Positions 15,611 to 24,875 are shown, counted from the first letter of the stretch. The stretch: DNA of 64,000 bases from Streptomyces hawaiiensis (GCF_004803895.1 NZ_CP021978.1:620001-684000), one strand, 5' to 3'. Numbers and translations: made by a program. Notes: a model not told the origin generated them from the sequence alone.

Positions 15611-16387
15611 CTACGCCGTGTACACGTACGGCGTCGTGGTCGTCAGCGGCACGAAGCCGAGCCGTTCCAGGATCGGCCGGCTCCGGCTGGAGGCGTCGAC
15701 CTGGAGGTAGCGGTAGCCGAGGGTCCTGGCGGCATGGGCGCGGTGGGCCACCAGGGTGCGGTAGATGCCGCGGCCGCGCCAGCCCTGGACGGTGCCGCCG
15801 CCCCACAGGCCGGCGAAGGGCGTGCCGGGTACGAGTTCCATGCGGGCCGCGCTCACCGGCTCGTCGCCGGCCATCGCCACGACGGCGACGACGGTGTCCG
15901 GGTCGCCCGACAGCCGGGCGAGGAGCCGGCGGCGCAGCCAGGAACTGTCCGCGCCGAACGCCTTCTCGTGGACGTCGGCCACGAGATCGACGCCCGCCGG
16001 GTCGGTGACCTGCACGACGCGCACGCCCGCGGGCGGTTCGGTGTCGAGGCCCAGGGCGTCGGCTTCGCCGATCATCAGCGTCTCCTGGGGCTCGGGCGTG
16101 AACCCGGCCGCGCGCAGCCGCCGCCCGAGATCCGCCGGCCCGTCGTGCCCGTACAGCTTCCACTCGAAGTCGAGGCCGAGCCCGGTGTAGTGGCCGATCT
16201 GCCCGGCGATCGCCGCGTCCGCTCCGGCCTCGTCGAGGGCGGACCACACGACGCCGTTCCAGCCCTGCGGGGAGGCGACCTGGCGGACGACACCGCCGGT
16301 CCGCTCGACACGGGCGTCGGGACCGTCCGGCCGCGCTCTCTCACGCAGGTGGCGGTCGAACAGGGCGAGAAGCTCGGCATGATCCAT
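15611..16387 (-). CDS. GNAT family N-acetyltransferase
   Basis: A 258-residue protein. An N-terminal ~115-residue region (residue ~38 onwards NGVVWSALDEAG) resembles a degenerate GNAT lobe. The C-terminal catalytic GNAT domain carries the acetyl-CoA pyrophosphate loop WRGRGIYRTLVAHRA near residue 205, followed by beta-6 YRYLQVDA and the terminal LERLGFVPL. This two-lobe arrangement is common in Streptomyces. The acceptor is unknown. It is divergent from the nucleoside deaminase gene. Confidence 0.86.
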   Translation of the reverse strand: MDHAELLALFDRHLRERARPDGPDARVERTGGVVRQVASPQGWNGVVWSALDEAGADAAIAGQIGHYTGLGLDFEWKLYGHDGPADLGRRLRAAGFTPEPQETLMIGEADALGLDTEPPAGVRVVQVTDPAGVDLVADVHEKAFGADSSWLRRRLLARLSGDPDTVVAVVAMAGDEPVSAARMELVPGTPFAGLWGGGTVQGWRGRGIYRTLVAHRAHAARTLGYRYLQVDASSRSRPILERLGFVPLTTTTPYVYTA

Positions 16388-16516
16388 GGACGGACTTCAG
16401 CAGCCGCCGGGCCGGACGGCAACGGGTTTTCCGGCGCGGCGGCCCCGGTCCTTTCCCGCCGCGTACAGGCGCCCTAGGGTCCTGTTGATCGCATCGTCAC
16501 GGGGAAGGCCGGCCAC

Positions 16517-17002
16517 ATGGTCGTGAAGGACACCGAACTGCCGCACCTGCGCCGCTGCGTGGAGCTCGCGGCCGAGGCCCTGGAGGCCGGGGACGAGCCG
16601 TTCGGTTCGGTCCTGGTGGGCGGGAACGGCACCGTCCTCGGCGAGGACCACAACCGGGTGGCCTCGGGCGACCGCACGCGGCATCCCGAGTTCGAACTGG
16701 CGCGCTGGTCGGCGGCGCACCTCACGCCCGGGGAACGGGCGGCCGCCACGGTCTACACCTCCGGCGAGCACTGCCCGATGTGCGCGGCCGCGCACGCCTG
16801 GGTCGGTCTCGGGCGCATCGTCTACGTCGTCTCGTCCGAACAACTCGCTTCCTGGCTGGGTGAGTTGGGTGTCCCCACACCGCCGGTGCGGGCACTGCCC
16901 GTGCACGACGTCGCACCCGGTGTAGTCGTTGACGGCCCCGTCCCCGAACTGACCGGTCAGGTACGGGAGTTGCACATCAGGTTCCACCGCGGACGCGGCT
17001 GA
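16517..17002 (+). CDS. Nucleoside/cytidine-type deaminase family protein
   Basis: A 161-residue zinc deaminase of the CDA fold. HPEFE provides the zinc-binding His and the proton-shuttling Glu, and EHCPMCAAA provides the two zinc-binding Cys (CxxC). DEPFGSVLVGGNG is the first strands. The overall pattern is closest to guanine/tRNA-adenosine deaminase-like proteins (nucleoside deaminase family). Family members deaminate free bases, nucleosides or modified purines; the exact substrate is unclear. A ribosome-binding site (GGGGAAGG) lies upstream. The 3' end abuts a decayed PLP-enzyme gene. Confidence 0.88.
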   Translation: MVVKDTELPHLRRCVELAAEALEAGDEPFGSVLVGGNGTVLGEDHNRVASGDRTRHPEFELARWSAAHLTPGERAAATVYTSGEHCPMCAAAHAWVGLGRIVYVVSSEQLASWLGELGVPTPPVRALPVHDVAPGVVVDGPVPELTGQVRELHIRFHRGRG

Positions 17003-17755
17003 GCTCCGGAGTGCTGTTCCTGCTGGTGATCCTCCGGCTGGCGGGCATGGTCGTGGCACATCGCCACGCGGTGACGCGGGAGCTCGCCCTGCGGTGTGCC
17101 GCTCCGAGGGGGCGACGCTGTACGCCGACGACGCCCACGGCTTCGGCGTGATCGGGGAGCGCGGGCCGGGCCAGACGTGCCCGTACGGCATGCGCGGCAA
17201 CTGCGTGGTGCGGCACACCGGGGAGTCGTACGACGGGATCGTGCTCGTGGGCGGATTCTCCAAGGCGTACTCGTCCCTGCTGGCGTTCCTCGCACTGCCG
17301 TCGGAGCTGAAGAACCGGCTGAAGACCGCGGCGGCGGCGCCCTATCTGTACTCGGGGCCGTCGCCGACGGCGTCACTGGCGACCGCGCTGGCCGGGCTGG
17401 ACGTCAACGATCGCCGGGGCGACGCGATCCGGGCCGACCTGTACCGCAAGACGGTCCGGGTCCTCGACCACCTGGAGGGCATGGGGGTGAGCACCCTCCA
17501 CTCGGACCGGCTGCCGATCGTGGAGGTGCCGCTGGCGAACACCTGGTCGCCGCGTTCATGGAGAACATGCCGACGTACCGCATCGGTCCGGCCTCCAGCT
17601 GGCCGGGCTGCCCGGTGAACCCGGCGACCGTCACGGAGGTCTTCACTCCGCTGACCCGCGACCTGGACGTGACCCACATCGACGTGGACCCGACCCTGCC
17701 GGACTACGGGGACTCGGGGATGGTGCTGCTCACCGGGGTGGCGAAGGCCGTGTAG
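17003..17755 (+). pseudogene. Decayed PLP-dependent class I/II aminotransferase (KAPA-synthase-like) gene
   Basis: The recognisable part begins around 17096 in mid-domain: ADDAHGFG (the PLP-pyridine Asp and the stacking His) and GFSKAYSS (the Schiff-base Lys) are those of alpha-oxoamine synthase/KAPA-synthase-like enzymes. The whole N-terminal half with the substrate and cofactor loops is absent. The frame then changes near 17540, after EVPLAN, from the 17094 frame to the 17096 frame, and the tail no longer resembles the family. The 17003-17093 stretch encodes an unrelated hydrophobic piece. The gene is truncated and frameshifted, so no active enzyme is expected. Confidence 0.72.
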
Positions 17756-17766
17756 CCCGTGAGCAG

Positions 17767-18432
17767 TCAGCCGTCCGACCCCGGGCGGAACCTCCGGCGC
17801 AGCACCACTCCCCCGGCGACCAGTGCCGCGCTCGCCGCGACGGCCTGGAGGGTGTGGTCCGTGCCCGTGTGGGCCAGGGCACCGGTGGCGTGCCGGGGGG
17901 TGTGCGGGGCCGGCTCGGGGGCCGGCTTCGCCCGGGGCGGCGTGGTCGGCTTCGGGACCTGCTTCGGCGGATGCTGGGGGCGCACCGGCCGATGGCCGCC
18001 GGGGGTGTTCGAGGCCTCATTGCCGGCCGCCGGGTTGCCGATGCCGACCACGTTCACCGAGTTGCCCGTGACGTTGACGGGGAGATCGACCGGCAACTGC
18101 ACGCCGTTGCCGGAGATCACGCCCGGCGAATCCTTTCCGCTGCCCTCGGCGACCGCGCCGCCGGACCTGCCCGGCCGGCCGCCTCGTCCGTCGTCCTTGT
18201 TCGCGCAGCTGTTGCCGGCGGCGGGGTTCAGGAGCCCCACCACGTTCACGGTGTTCCCGCACACGTTCACCGGGACGTGCACCGGCAGCTGGACGGTATT
18301 GCCGGAGACCACCCCGGGCGAACCGGCCGCCGAGCCGCCCGCGCCGGAACCGGCGTACGCGGGGACTGTCACGGCCATCGCGCCCGAGGCGGCGGCGACG
18401 GCGATCACTCCGTTTCGGGTAACCCGTCTCAT
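17767..18432 (-). CDS. Long chaplin with sortase signal
   Basis: A 221-residue cell-wall protein of the ChpA-C type. It has a signal peptide (residues 1-27), two chaplin domains (GNTVQLPVHVPVNVCGN and GNGVQLPVDLPVNVTGN), a Pro-rich wall-spanning linker, then LAHTG, a hydrophobic helix and a basic RRRF tail. LAxTG is the recognition motif of the class E sortases that anchor long chaplins. Chaplins form amphipathic amyloid on aerial hyphae and spores. The first domain has the usual Cys pair (VCGN, NSCAN); the second has Thr and Glu at those places, so it cannot form that disulfide. Expression is expected during aerial growth. Confidence 0.93.
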   Translation of the reverse strand: MRRVTRNGVIAVAAASGAMAVTVPAYAGSGAGGSAAGSPGVVSGNTVQLPVHVPVNVCGNTVNVVGLLNPAAGNSCANKDDGRGGRPGRSGGAVAEGSGKDSPGVISGNGVQLPVDLPVNVTGNSVNVVGIGNPAAGNEASNTPGGHRPVRPQHPPKQVPKPTTPPRAKPAPEPAPHTPRHATGALAHTGTDHTLQAVAASAALVAGGVVLRRRFRPGSDG

Positions 18433-18481
18433 GGGACCCCTGCCTTCCAGACATCGTCGCGGGCACTCACCCGCACCGGAT

Positions 18482-18510
18482 AGAACGCGGGGCGCCCGGT
18501 CCGAGTTATG
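18482..18510 (-). promoter_or_regulatory. Possible BldN-type promoter of the chaplin gene
   Basis: Reading the minus strand, CATAAC (18510-18505) and CGTTCT (18487-18482) are separated by 17 bases and end about 50 bases before the chaplin ATG. Known BldN promoters of chaplin and rodlin genes have CGTAAC and CGTTGA with a 16-base spacer, so this is a partial match (5/6 and 4/6). The rest of the 317-base gap to the peptidase gene holds a small AAGCCC/GGGCTT hairpin at 18562-18582 and nothing else recognisable. Confidence 0.35.
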
Positions 18511-18749
18511 GCTTATCGGCCTTTCACTCCATCGAGCGGCCCGGTTGTCGAACTAGCGGTAAAGCCCTTCGTATGCGGGCTTCGCACGCAGACTCGTCCG
18601 GGGGCTTCCCATCTGGGACGAGCCGTGCAGGTCACGGCGTGTGACCCTGCCCCGCCCGCCCGGAGGCGCGGCTTCCGGGGCCCGCATATGGTGAGCGAGG
18701 GCGCCGATCCCGGTCCGCTGCGGGGCGCCCCGCGTCCCTGGAGGCACCG

Positions 18750-20321
18750 ATGCTGGCCAAGCTGTCCACGCGCTCCTCGATACGGCGCTGCGCGGTCGCC
18801 GGCACGGCCGGACTCGCCCTGCTGGGCACCGCACTGCCGGCCGCCGACGACTCGCCCCCCGGCCTCACGCGCTTCTACGACCAGAAGGTCACCTGGTCGA
18901 AGTGCGAGGGCATGGACATGCCGAAGGACCTGCAGTGCGGGAAGGTCACCGTCCCGCTCGACTACGCCGAGCCCGGGAAGGGCACCCTCGACGTCGCCGT
19001 CGCCCGCTACCGGGCCACGGGCAAGTCCCGGGGCTCGGTCCTGCTGAACTTCGGCGGCCCGGGCGGTCAGGGCGTGGCCCAACTCGCCATGGGCGGCAAG
19101 GACTTCATGGGCCTGACGAACGGCTACGACGTAGTCTCCTTCGACCCCCGCGGCGTCGGCCGCTCCTCGCCGGTCAGCTGCGGAAACGCCTCGGACAGCG
19201 CCCTGGACGCGACCGACGGCAACGCCGACGTGACCGACCCCGGGGCCGTCCTCGAAGAGCTGCGCGCGGCGGCGGCCGAGTGTGCCGAGCACTCGGGCCC
19301 GGTCCTGCCCCACATCGGCACGGTCGACGCCGCCCGCGACCTGGACGTCATGCGCGACGCGCTCGGCGACGACAAGCTCAACTATCTGGGCTTCTCCTAC
19401 GGAAGCCGGCTCGGCGCGGTGTACGCGGCCCAGTACCCCGAGAAGGTCGGCAGGATGGTGCTGGACGGCGTCGACACGCTGACCGAGCCACTGGCCGACC
19501 AGGGGGTGGTGAGCGCCCAGGGACAGCAGACCGCGCTGGAGAACTTCCTGACCTGGTGCACGGAGGACATCGCCTGCCCGTTCGGGCGGATTCCGCGCGA
19601 GGCCCGGGAGCACGTCGTGGACGTGGTCGAGTCGCTCGACAAGGACCCGGTGCCGACCGACTTCGGCGAGGCCTTCTCCGGCCAGGACTTCGCCGGCGCC
19701 CTCGGGCAGGGCCTCTACAGCAGGGAGCTGTGGCCCTCGCTGCAGCGGGCCATCGGCCGACTGCTCGAGGACGGCGACCCGAGCGGCCTGGAGGCCTTCC
19801 TGTCCGGGGGCTTCACCCTCCCGCTGCGCGGCCGCCCGCACGCCGGACTCACCGACCCCGCGGACGTGCCGCTCGACAACCTGCCGGCGGCGCTGATGGC
19901 GGTCAACTGCGCGGACGATCCCGACCGCCCCGCCGCCGCGCAGATCACCAAGGACCTCGGCCGGCTGCGCGCCCGCTACGAGCAGGCGTCACCCGTCTTC
20001 GGCCGCTACCGGCTCACCCAGGTGCTGATGTGCTACGGCCGCCCCAAGGGCACCGACTACATCCGCGACGACGTCAAGGACGTGGACACGCCGAGAATGC
20101 TGCTCGTCGGCACCCGGGGCGACCCCGCCACGCCGTACCGCTGGACGGTGGAGACGGCCAGGCGGCTCGGGTCGTCGGCCGTGGTGCTCGACAACCGGGG
20201 CGAGGGCCACACCGGCTACGGCTCGTCCAAGTGTGTGCACAGCAAGGTCGACGCCTTCCTGCTGTACGGAACGCTGCCGCCGGACGGCAGCTCCTGCGGC
20301 TCCGACCGCGACGACGAATGA
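18750..20321 (+). CDS. Secreted alpha/beta-hydrolase, tripeptidyl-aminopeptidase type
   Basis: A 523-residue exported hydrolase of the S33/SlpD-SlpE (tripeptidyl aminopeptidase) group. The N-terminal ~31 residues are a signal peptide without a lipobox. NFGGPGGQG is the oxyanion loop, GFSYGSR carries the nucleophilic Ser, GDPATPY the Asp and EGHTGY the His. Paired Cys residues (CTEDIACPF, NCADDPD, CYGRP) fit an extracellular protein. It trims peptides outside the cell. A GGAGGC ribosome-binding site lies before the ATG. Confidence 0.9.
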   Translation: MLAKLSTRSSIRRCAVAGTAGLALLGTALPAADDSPPGLTRFYDQKVTWSKCEGMDMPKDLQCGKVTVPLDYAEPGKGTLDVAVARYRATGKSRGSVLLNFGGPGGQGVAQLAMGGKDFMGLTNGYDVVSFDPRGVGRSSPVSCGNASDSALDATDGNADVTDPGAVLEELRAAAAECAEHSGPVLPHIGTVDAARDLDVMRDALGDDKLNYLGFSYGSRLGAVYAAQYPEKVGRMVLDGVDTLTEPLADQGVVSAQGQQTALENFLTWCTEDIACPFGRIPREAREHVVDVVESLDKDPVPTDFGEAFSGQDFAGALGQGLYSRELWPSLQRAIGRLLEDGDPSGLEAFLSGGFTLPLRGRPHAGLTDPADVPLDNLPAALMAVNCADDPDRPAAAQITKDLGRLRARYEQASPVFGRYRLTQVLMCYGRPKGTDYIRDDVKDVDTPRMLLVGTRGDPATPYRWTVETARRLGSSAVVLDNRGEGHTGYGSSKCVHSKVDAFLLYGTLPPDGSSCGSDRDDE

Positions 20322-20371
20322 GATCGACTGCCCCAAATGCCCCCATGGCGAATTCGCTCTATCGTTCTGTC

Positions 20372-21466
20372 ATGGAGAGCGTTCTGAGTCCCGCGACCCT
20401 TGCCGAGCTGCGGCGCCCGCGCCCCTACCCCGCGGTCTCCGTGCTGACGCCGACACATCGGCGCGATCCGTACAACACCCAGGACCAGGTCCGGCTGCGC
20501 AATGCGGTGGCCGAGGCCAAGAGGCAGCTGGAGGCCGATCCGGCCGTCACCCGTGAGCGACGCACCGAGGTCGCCGGGCACCTCGACCGGGCCCTGACCG
20601 AGATCGACCTGACCCACGCCGAGGACGGCCTGGCGATCTTCGCCGCCCCGGGCGAACACCAGGTGTGGTCACTGGCGAGGTCCGTACCCGAACGCGTGGT
20701 CCTCTCGGACACCTTCCTCACCCGCAACCTCGTCTCCGCCCAGACGGCCGGGCGCCCCTTCTGGGTCCTGTCGCTCGCCGCGGACCGCGCCACGCTGTGG
20801 AACGGCGGCGTCGACCGGGTCGCCGAGGCCCGGGTCGGCGGCTTCCCGCTGACCCGGCGCATGGAGAACTTCGACCCGGAACGGCAGCAGCGGATCGGCG
20901 ACACGCCGAGCGCCTTCCGGGAGGAACGCACCCGCCAGTTCCTCCGCGAGGCCGACACCGCGATGAACGCCGTACTGCGCGACCGCCCGAGACAGCTGTA
21001 CGTCACCGGCGAGCCGGCCGCCCTCTCCCTGCTGGACGAGGTCGGCGGCACCGCCCGGGGTGCGGTGCACATCCCGCACGGCGGGCTCGCGCACGGGACC
21101 CCGGAGACCGTGTGGCAGGCCGTACGCCCGGTGGTCGAGACGGAGGCCCGCAGGAGTACGGACGCCGTGACCCGCGCCCTCGAAACGGCCCGCGGGCGGC
21201 GGGAGTTCGCCGCCGGTGTCGACGAGCTGTGGCAGAGCGCCCGGGACGGCCGCGTCCGGCTGCTGGCCGTCGAGGAGAACTACCGCGTGACGGTCCGCGA
21301 CGCCGGGGACCATCTGATCCTCGCCGAGAGCGGCGACCTCGACTCCCGCGAGGACATCGTGGACGAGATCGTCGAGCAGTGCCTGGAGACCGGGGCAGAC
21401 GTCCGCTTCGTACCGGACGGCACCCTCGGAGAGGCGGACGGCATGGCCGGGGTGCTGCGGTACTGA
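20372..21466 (+). CDS. baeRF3-domain protein (bacterial/archaeal eRF1-like)
   Basis: A 364-residue cytosolic protein of the actinobacterial baeRF family, related to archaeo-eukaryotic release factor 1 and proposed to act on stalled ribosomes. The YPAVSVLTPTHRRDPYNTQDQ opening and the C-terminal RVLLAVEENYRV-like and DIVDEIVEQCLETGADVRFVPDG segments with an L7Ae-like fold are typical. The ATG at 20372 is chosen: TATCGT sits eight bases upstream as a -10-like hexamer and no Shine-Dalgarno is visible, so translation may be leaderless. An ATG at 20345 would add nine residues. A hairpin terminator follows. Confidence 0.82.
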   Translation: MESVLSPATLAELRRPRPYPAVSVLTPTHRRDPYNTQDQVRLRNAVAEAKRQLEADPAVTRERRTEVAGHLDRALTEIDLTHAEDGLAIFAAPGEHQVWSLARSVPERVVLSDTFLTRNLVSAQTAGRPFWVLSLAADRATLWNGGVDRVAEARVGGFPLTRRMENFDPERQQRIGDTPSAFREERTRQFLREADTAMNAVLRDRPRQLYVTGEPAALSLLDEVGGTARGAVHIPHGGLAHGTPETVWQAVRPVVETEARRSTDAVTRALETARGRREFAAGVDELWQSARDGRVRLLAVEENYRVTVRDAGDHLILAESGDLDSREDIVDEIVEQCLETGADVRFVPDGTLGEADGMAGVLRY

Positions 21467-21490
21467 CCGAGGTTCGAACGCAGGCTCGTC

Positions 21491-21521
21491 GAACACCCGC
21501 ATGAGCCTCGTGCGGGTGTTC
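21491..21521 (+). terminator. Terminator after the baeRF3 gene
   Basis: GAACACCCGCATGAG (21491-21505) is almost perfectly complementary to CTCGTGCGGGTGTTC (21507-21521), with one wobble position. The hairpin starts 24 bases past the stop codon. The remaining 220 bases before the phosphatase gene are less GC-rich and should contain its promoter; no consensus was identified there. Confidence 0.7.
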
Positions 21522-21740
21522 CCCATGGGGTGTCAAATAGCCTGTGTAATCTACGACTTGAGCCCACGGGGAAGGTGTTCCGTACCTACCCCGGAGTAGC
21601 CCGGTGAGACTGCGGCATATGCCAGAGGCACCACCGTATCGGGTGTCGCCGAATCCCTTACAGGGCGTCGCGGGCTGTGCAACAGTCGTAACGGTCCTTC
21701 CGTCCGCCTTGGTCGTACCGTCCCCGCATCGGAGTGCGTC

Positions 21741-23144
21741 ATGCCGTCCCACCTCTCCGCGGACCGCCCAGCCGCCCAGCCGCCCGGACGCGGCTCGGTC
21801 GACGCGCTCATATCGCAGACGCGGCGGCTCAAGGGCGACGTGGACGCGGTGCGCCGCGACTGTGAGGAAGAGGGATCGGACGACCCGCGCGAACGCTGGC
21901 AGCGCGCCCTGTACGACCTGGCTCTGCACCAGCTCAACGACCTCGACGAGCACCTGGCCCAGCTGCGGGACGGCCCCCTGCCCACGGCGGCGGCCCCCGA
22001 ACCCTCCGTCCCCCCGCAGAGCTCCTTGCTCAGCCGCGTCGGCAGCGCCGAGTGGAACCTGCTGACGGACGAGGCGAGTTGGTCCGGGGAGCTCTACCGG
22101 ATCCTGGGCCGCGACCCGGCCGCTCCCCCACTCACCCTCGACGAGCTGCCGTCACTGGTCGTGGACGAGGACCGGCCGAAGCTGACGACGATGGTCACCA
22201 ACTGCCTCGTCGACGCCCGGCCCATCGACGGCGAGTTCCGCATCGCCCGCCGGGGCGGCGACGTACGGACCGTGCACATGATGGGCGAACCGGTGCTCGA
22301 CACTGACGGCAGCACCGCCTCGATGTGGGCCGTGCTGCGCGACGTCAGCGAACTGCGCCGCAGCCAGCGGGTGGTGAGCGAGACCCGTGACTCGCTCCAC
22401 GACCGGCAGGAGGCCGCGCGGAACGAGCACCGGCTCGCGGTCGAGCTGCAGGAGGCCGTGCTGCCGCCGTGGCGCGGCTCCCTGCGGCTCCCGCACCGGG
22501 GCCCCAGGATTCTCGACCTCGCCTCCCACCATCTGCCGGCGTCCACCCACACACTCATCGGTGGCGACTGGTACGACACGCTCGAACTGACCGACGGCGA
22601 AACACTCCTCAGCGTCGGCGATCTCACCGGCCAGGGAGTCGGCGTCACATCGAGCATGACCATGCTGCTCGGCGCCGTACGCGGCATGGCCATGGCCGGC
22701 GCCCAGCCAGGGCAGTTGATGGCCTGGCTGAACCAGTTACTCGACGCCACCGTGCAGCCCGCCCTGGGCAGCGCCGTCTGCTGTCGCTACCGTCCCGCGA
22801 CCCGCACCCTGGTGTGGGCACAGGCCGGACACCCCGCCCCGATGCTGTTCCGCGACGGGACGGGGCGTGTACTGAACACACCGGACGGCGTCCTGCTCGG
22901 CGCCACCTCGGGCGCTGTCTACGGGCAGGCCGAAGAGACGCTCGAGGTGGGCGACCTGCTGCTCCTGCACACCGACGGGCTGGTACCCGGGCACACTGGA
23001 TCGGCGGCCGCGAACCTCCTCCTCGGCCTGGCACCGCGCCTGACCGGCACCGCGGAGGACTGCGTACGGACCGTCGTCCAGGAACTCGGCGACAGCGAGC
23101 GCGAGGACAACGCCTGTGTGCTCGTCGCCAGGGTCATGTCTTAG
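21741..23144 (+). CDS. PAS-PP2C (RsbU/SpoIIE-type) serine/threonine phosphatase
   Basis: A 467-residue cytoplasmic protein. Residues ~1-75 are helical, ~95-205 form a PAS domain (SAEWNLLTDEASWSGELYRILG through WAVLRDVSELRR), a short coiled coil follows, and ~235-467 are a PP2C/SpoIIE phosphatase with the metal-binding GGDWYD and VGDLTGQGVG motifs, the LVWAQAGHPAP strand and the final REDNACVLV. Such proteins dephosphorylate anti-anti-sigma factors to release sigma factors. No kinase or STAS partner is adjacent. Codon 333 is TTA (22737-22739), so full-length synthesis should need the bldA tRNA. It is convergent with the NsdA-like gene. Confidence 0.9.
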   Translation: MPSHLSADRPAAQPPGRGSVDALISQTRRLKGDVDAVRRDCEEEGSDDPRERWQRALYDLALHQLNDLDEHLAQLRDGPLPTAAAPEPSVPPQSSLLSRVGSAEWNLLTDEASWSGELYRILGRDPAAPPLTLDELPSLVVDEDRPKLTTMVTNCLVDARPIDGEFRIARRGGDVRTVHMMGEPVLDTDGSTASMWAVLRDVSELRRSQRVVSETRDSLHDRQEAARNEHRLAVELQEAVLPPWRGSLRLPHRGPRILDLASHHLPASTHTLIGGDWYDTLELTDGETLLSVGDLTGQGVGVTSSMTMLLGAVRGMAMAGAQPGQLMAWLNQLLDATVQPALGSAVCCRYRPATRTLVWAQAGHPAPMLFRDGTGRVLNTPDGVLLGATSGAVYGQAEETLEVGDLLLLHTDGLVPGHTGSAAANLLLGLAPRLTGTAEDCVRTVVQELGDSEREDNACVLVARVMS

Positions 23145-23149
23145 GGAAC

Positions 23150-24643
23150 TCAGGCCTGTACGTGGTTGCCAGTCCTGCCCTTCGTCTTCGGCAGGGCGAG
23201 CTTGATCTCCTCCCGCAACTCCTGGATCTTCGGGTAACCGGAGTACTCGGCCGTGAGCCGGTACATCTGGCGCAGCCGGTCCCAGGTGCGGTGGGAGGAG
23301 TTCGATCCCATCGACACCAGGGCCAGTCGCGCGTAGCGGTCCGCCTGTTCGGGGTCGTCCGCGATGAAGCAGGCCGACGCCATCGACAGGTAGTCGAAGA
23401 TCTTCGACCGCTGCCGGCCGTCGACCCGCAGGGCCAGCGCCTTCTCCGCGTAGTGCTGGGCGTGGGCGGCCGCGCCCGGCTCGAACTCGGCGAGCGTGCG
23501 GTAGGCCAGGGCCTGCATGCCGTAGAGGTCCTCCTCCTTGAAGGTCTGCATCCAGTCCGGCGGTGGCACGTCGGCCTTGTCGGAGACGAAGAGGTCCTCC
23601 GCCCGCCCGAGCGTGCGGCGCATCGCCTGGCCCTTGCCCATGGAGGCCTGCGCCCAGGCCTCGATGGTGTAGAGCATCGCCCTGGTGCGGGGCAGCACCT
23701 CCTCGCCCGAACCGGACGTGGCGAGCTTCATCAGGTCCAGGGCGTCGTCGGGCCGGCCCAGATGCACCATCTGGCGGGCCGCGCGGGACAGTGCCTCGCC
23801 CGCGCGGGGCCGGTCCCCGCCCTCTCTGGCCGCGTGCGCGGCGATGACGAAGTACTTCTGGGCCGTGGGCTCCAGGCCGACGTCGTGCGACATCCAGCCC
23901 GCGAGGACGGCGAGGTTGGCGGCGACGCCCCACAGGCGCCGCTGGAGGTGGGGTGGGTGACGGTAGGCGAGCATGCCGCCCACCTCGTTGAGCTGGCCCA
24001 CCACGGCCTTGCGCTGGAGCCCGCCGCCGCGGGCCGCGTCCCAGGCACGGAACACCTCGACCGAGCGCTCCAGTTCCTCGATCTCCTGCGACCCGATGGG
24101 GGCGGCCTCGTAGCGGTCGAACCCGGCGGGGTCGGCGTGCAGGGGATGGTCGAGGTCCGGGGCGTCGGCAGCCAGGGAAGGGTCGGTGTGCAGCCAGTCG
24201 TACATGGCGCTGCTGAGTGCGGATCCCGCGGCGAGCGCGGCGCCCGCGCCCACCAAGCCGCGTCGGTTGAGCATGAGGTCCATTCCCGTGAATTCGGTGA
24301 GGACCGCAGCAGTCCGCTCGGGCGCCCACGGCACACCGTCGGGAGCATCGGCGCTCCCGCCGCCCTGCCGTTTCCCCGCACGCCCGTGCCGGACCAGACC
24401 GAGGTCCTCGATGGTCACGACACGGCCGAGACGCTCGGTGAACAGAGCCGCCAGCACCCGCGGCACCGGATCGCGCGGGATCTCTCCCGTGTCGATCCAC
24501 CGCCGCACCCGGGAGGTGTCGGTCGACAGCTGGGGATGGCCCATGGCCGCCGCCTGCCGGTTGACCAGCCTCGCGAGTTCGCCCTTGGACCAGCCGGCCA
24601 GGCCGAACAGGTCCGCGAGCCGGGTGTTGGGTTGTCCGCTCAC
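23150..24643 (-). CDS. NsdA-family transcriptional regulator
   Basis: A 497-residue regulator with an N-terminal DNA-binding region (LADLFGLAGWSKGELARLV and RRWIDTGEIPRDPVPRVLA) followed by TPR-like helical repeats to the end. NsdA in S. coelicolor represses sporulation and antibiotic production. The near-identity of the N-terminal motif indicates this family, but the neighbours differ from the known nsdA locus, so a paralogue is likely and no symbol is given. It starts at a GTG preceded by GGGGG; the open frame extends further without similarity. It is divergent from the phosphotransferase gene (232 bases) and convergent with the PP2C gene. Confidence 0.85.
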   Translation of the reverse strand: MSGQPNTRLADLFGLAGWSKGELARLVNRQAAAMGHPQLSTDTSRVRRWIDTGEIPRDPVPRVLAALFTERLGRVVTIEDLGLVRHGRAGKRQGGGSADAPDGVPWAPERTAAVLTEFTGMDLMLNRRGLVGAGAALAAGSALSSAMYDWLHTDPSLAADAPDLDHPLHADPAGFDRYEAAPIGSQEIEELERSVEVFRAWDAARGGGLQRKAVVGQLNEVGGMLAYRHPPHLQRRLWGVAANLAVLAGWMSHDVGLEPTAQKYFVIAAHAAREGGDRPRAGEALSRAARQMVHLGRPDDALDLMKLATSGSGEEVLPRTRAMLYTIEAWAQASMGKGQAMRRTLGRAEDLFVSDKADVPPPDWMQTFKEEDLYGMQALAYRTLAEFEPGAAAHAQHYAEKALALRVDGRQRSKIFDYLSMASACFIADDPEQADRYARLALVSMGSNSSHRTWDRLRQMYRLTAEYSGYPKIQELREEIKLALPKTKGRTGNHVQA

Positions 24644-24875
24644 GTCAAGCCCCCAGGTTCTCGGCTGAGTTGACAGTAGCCCGGGGAGACTTGCCGGGCG
24701 ACTATTCGCCAGGGTTCGCCAGGGTGCGCCAGATGGTGTGCCACCGGTCATCCGGTGTCAGGTAGGAACGCGCCACCCCGACCCGGTCGCCAGGGACACT
24801 CCCCAGGGTCCTCCCGGGTATCCGGGCCGGGTGGTGCGCTGTCGTCGCAGGCACACGAAGGGATCTGTTTCGCCC

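Noticed and set aside
18902..21466. Apparent 854-codon fusion of an Arg-rich region with the baeRF3 protein
   Set aside because: The first ~480 codons are the shadow of the peptidase gene; the real protein begins at 20372.
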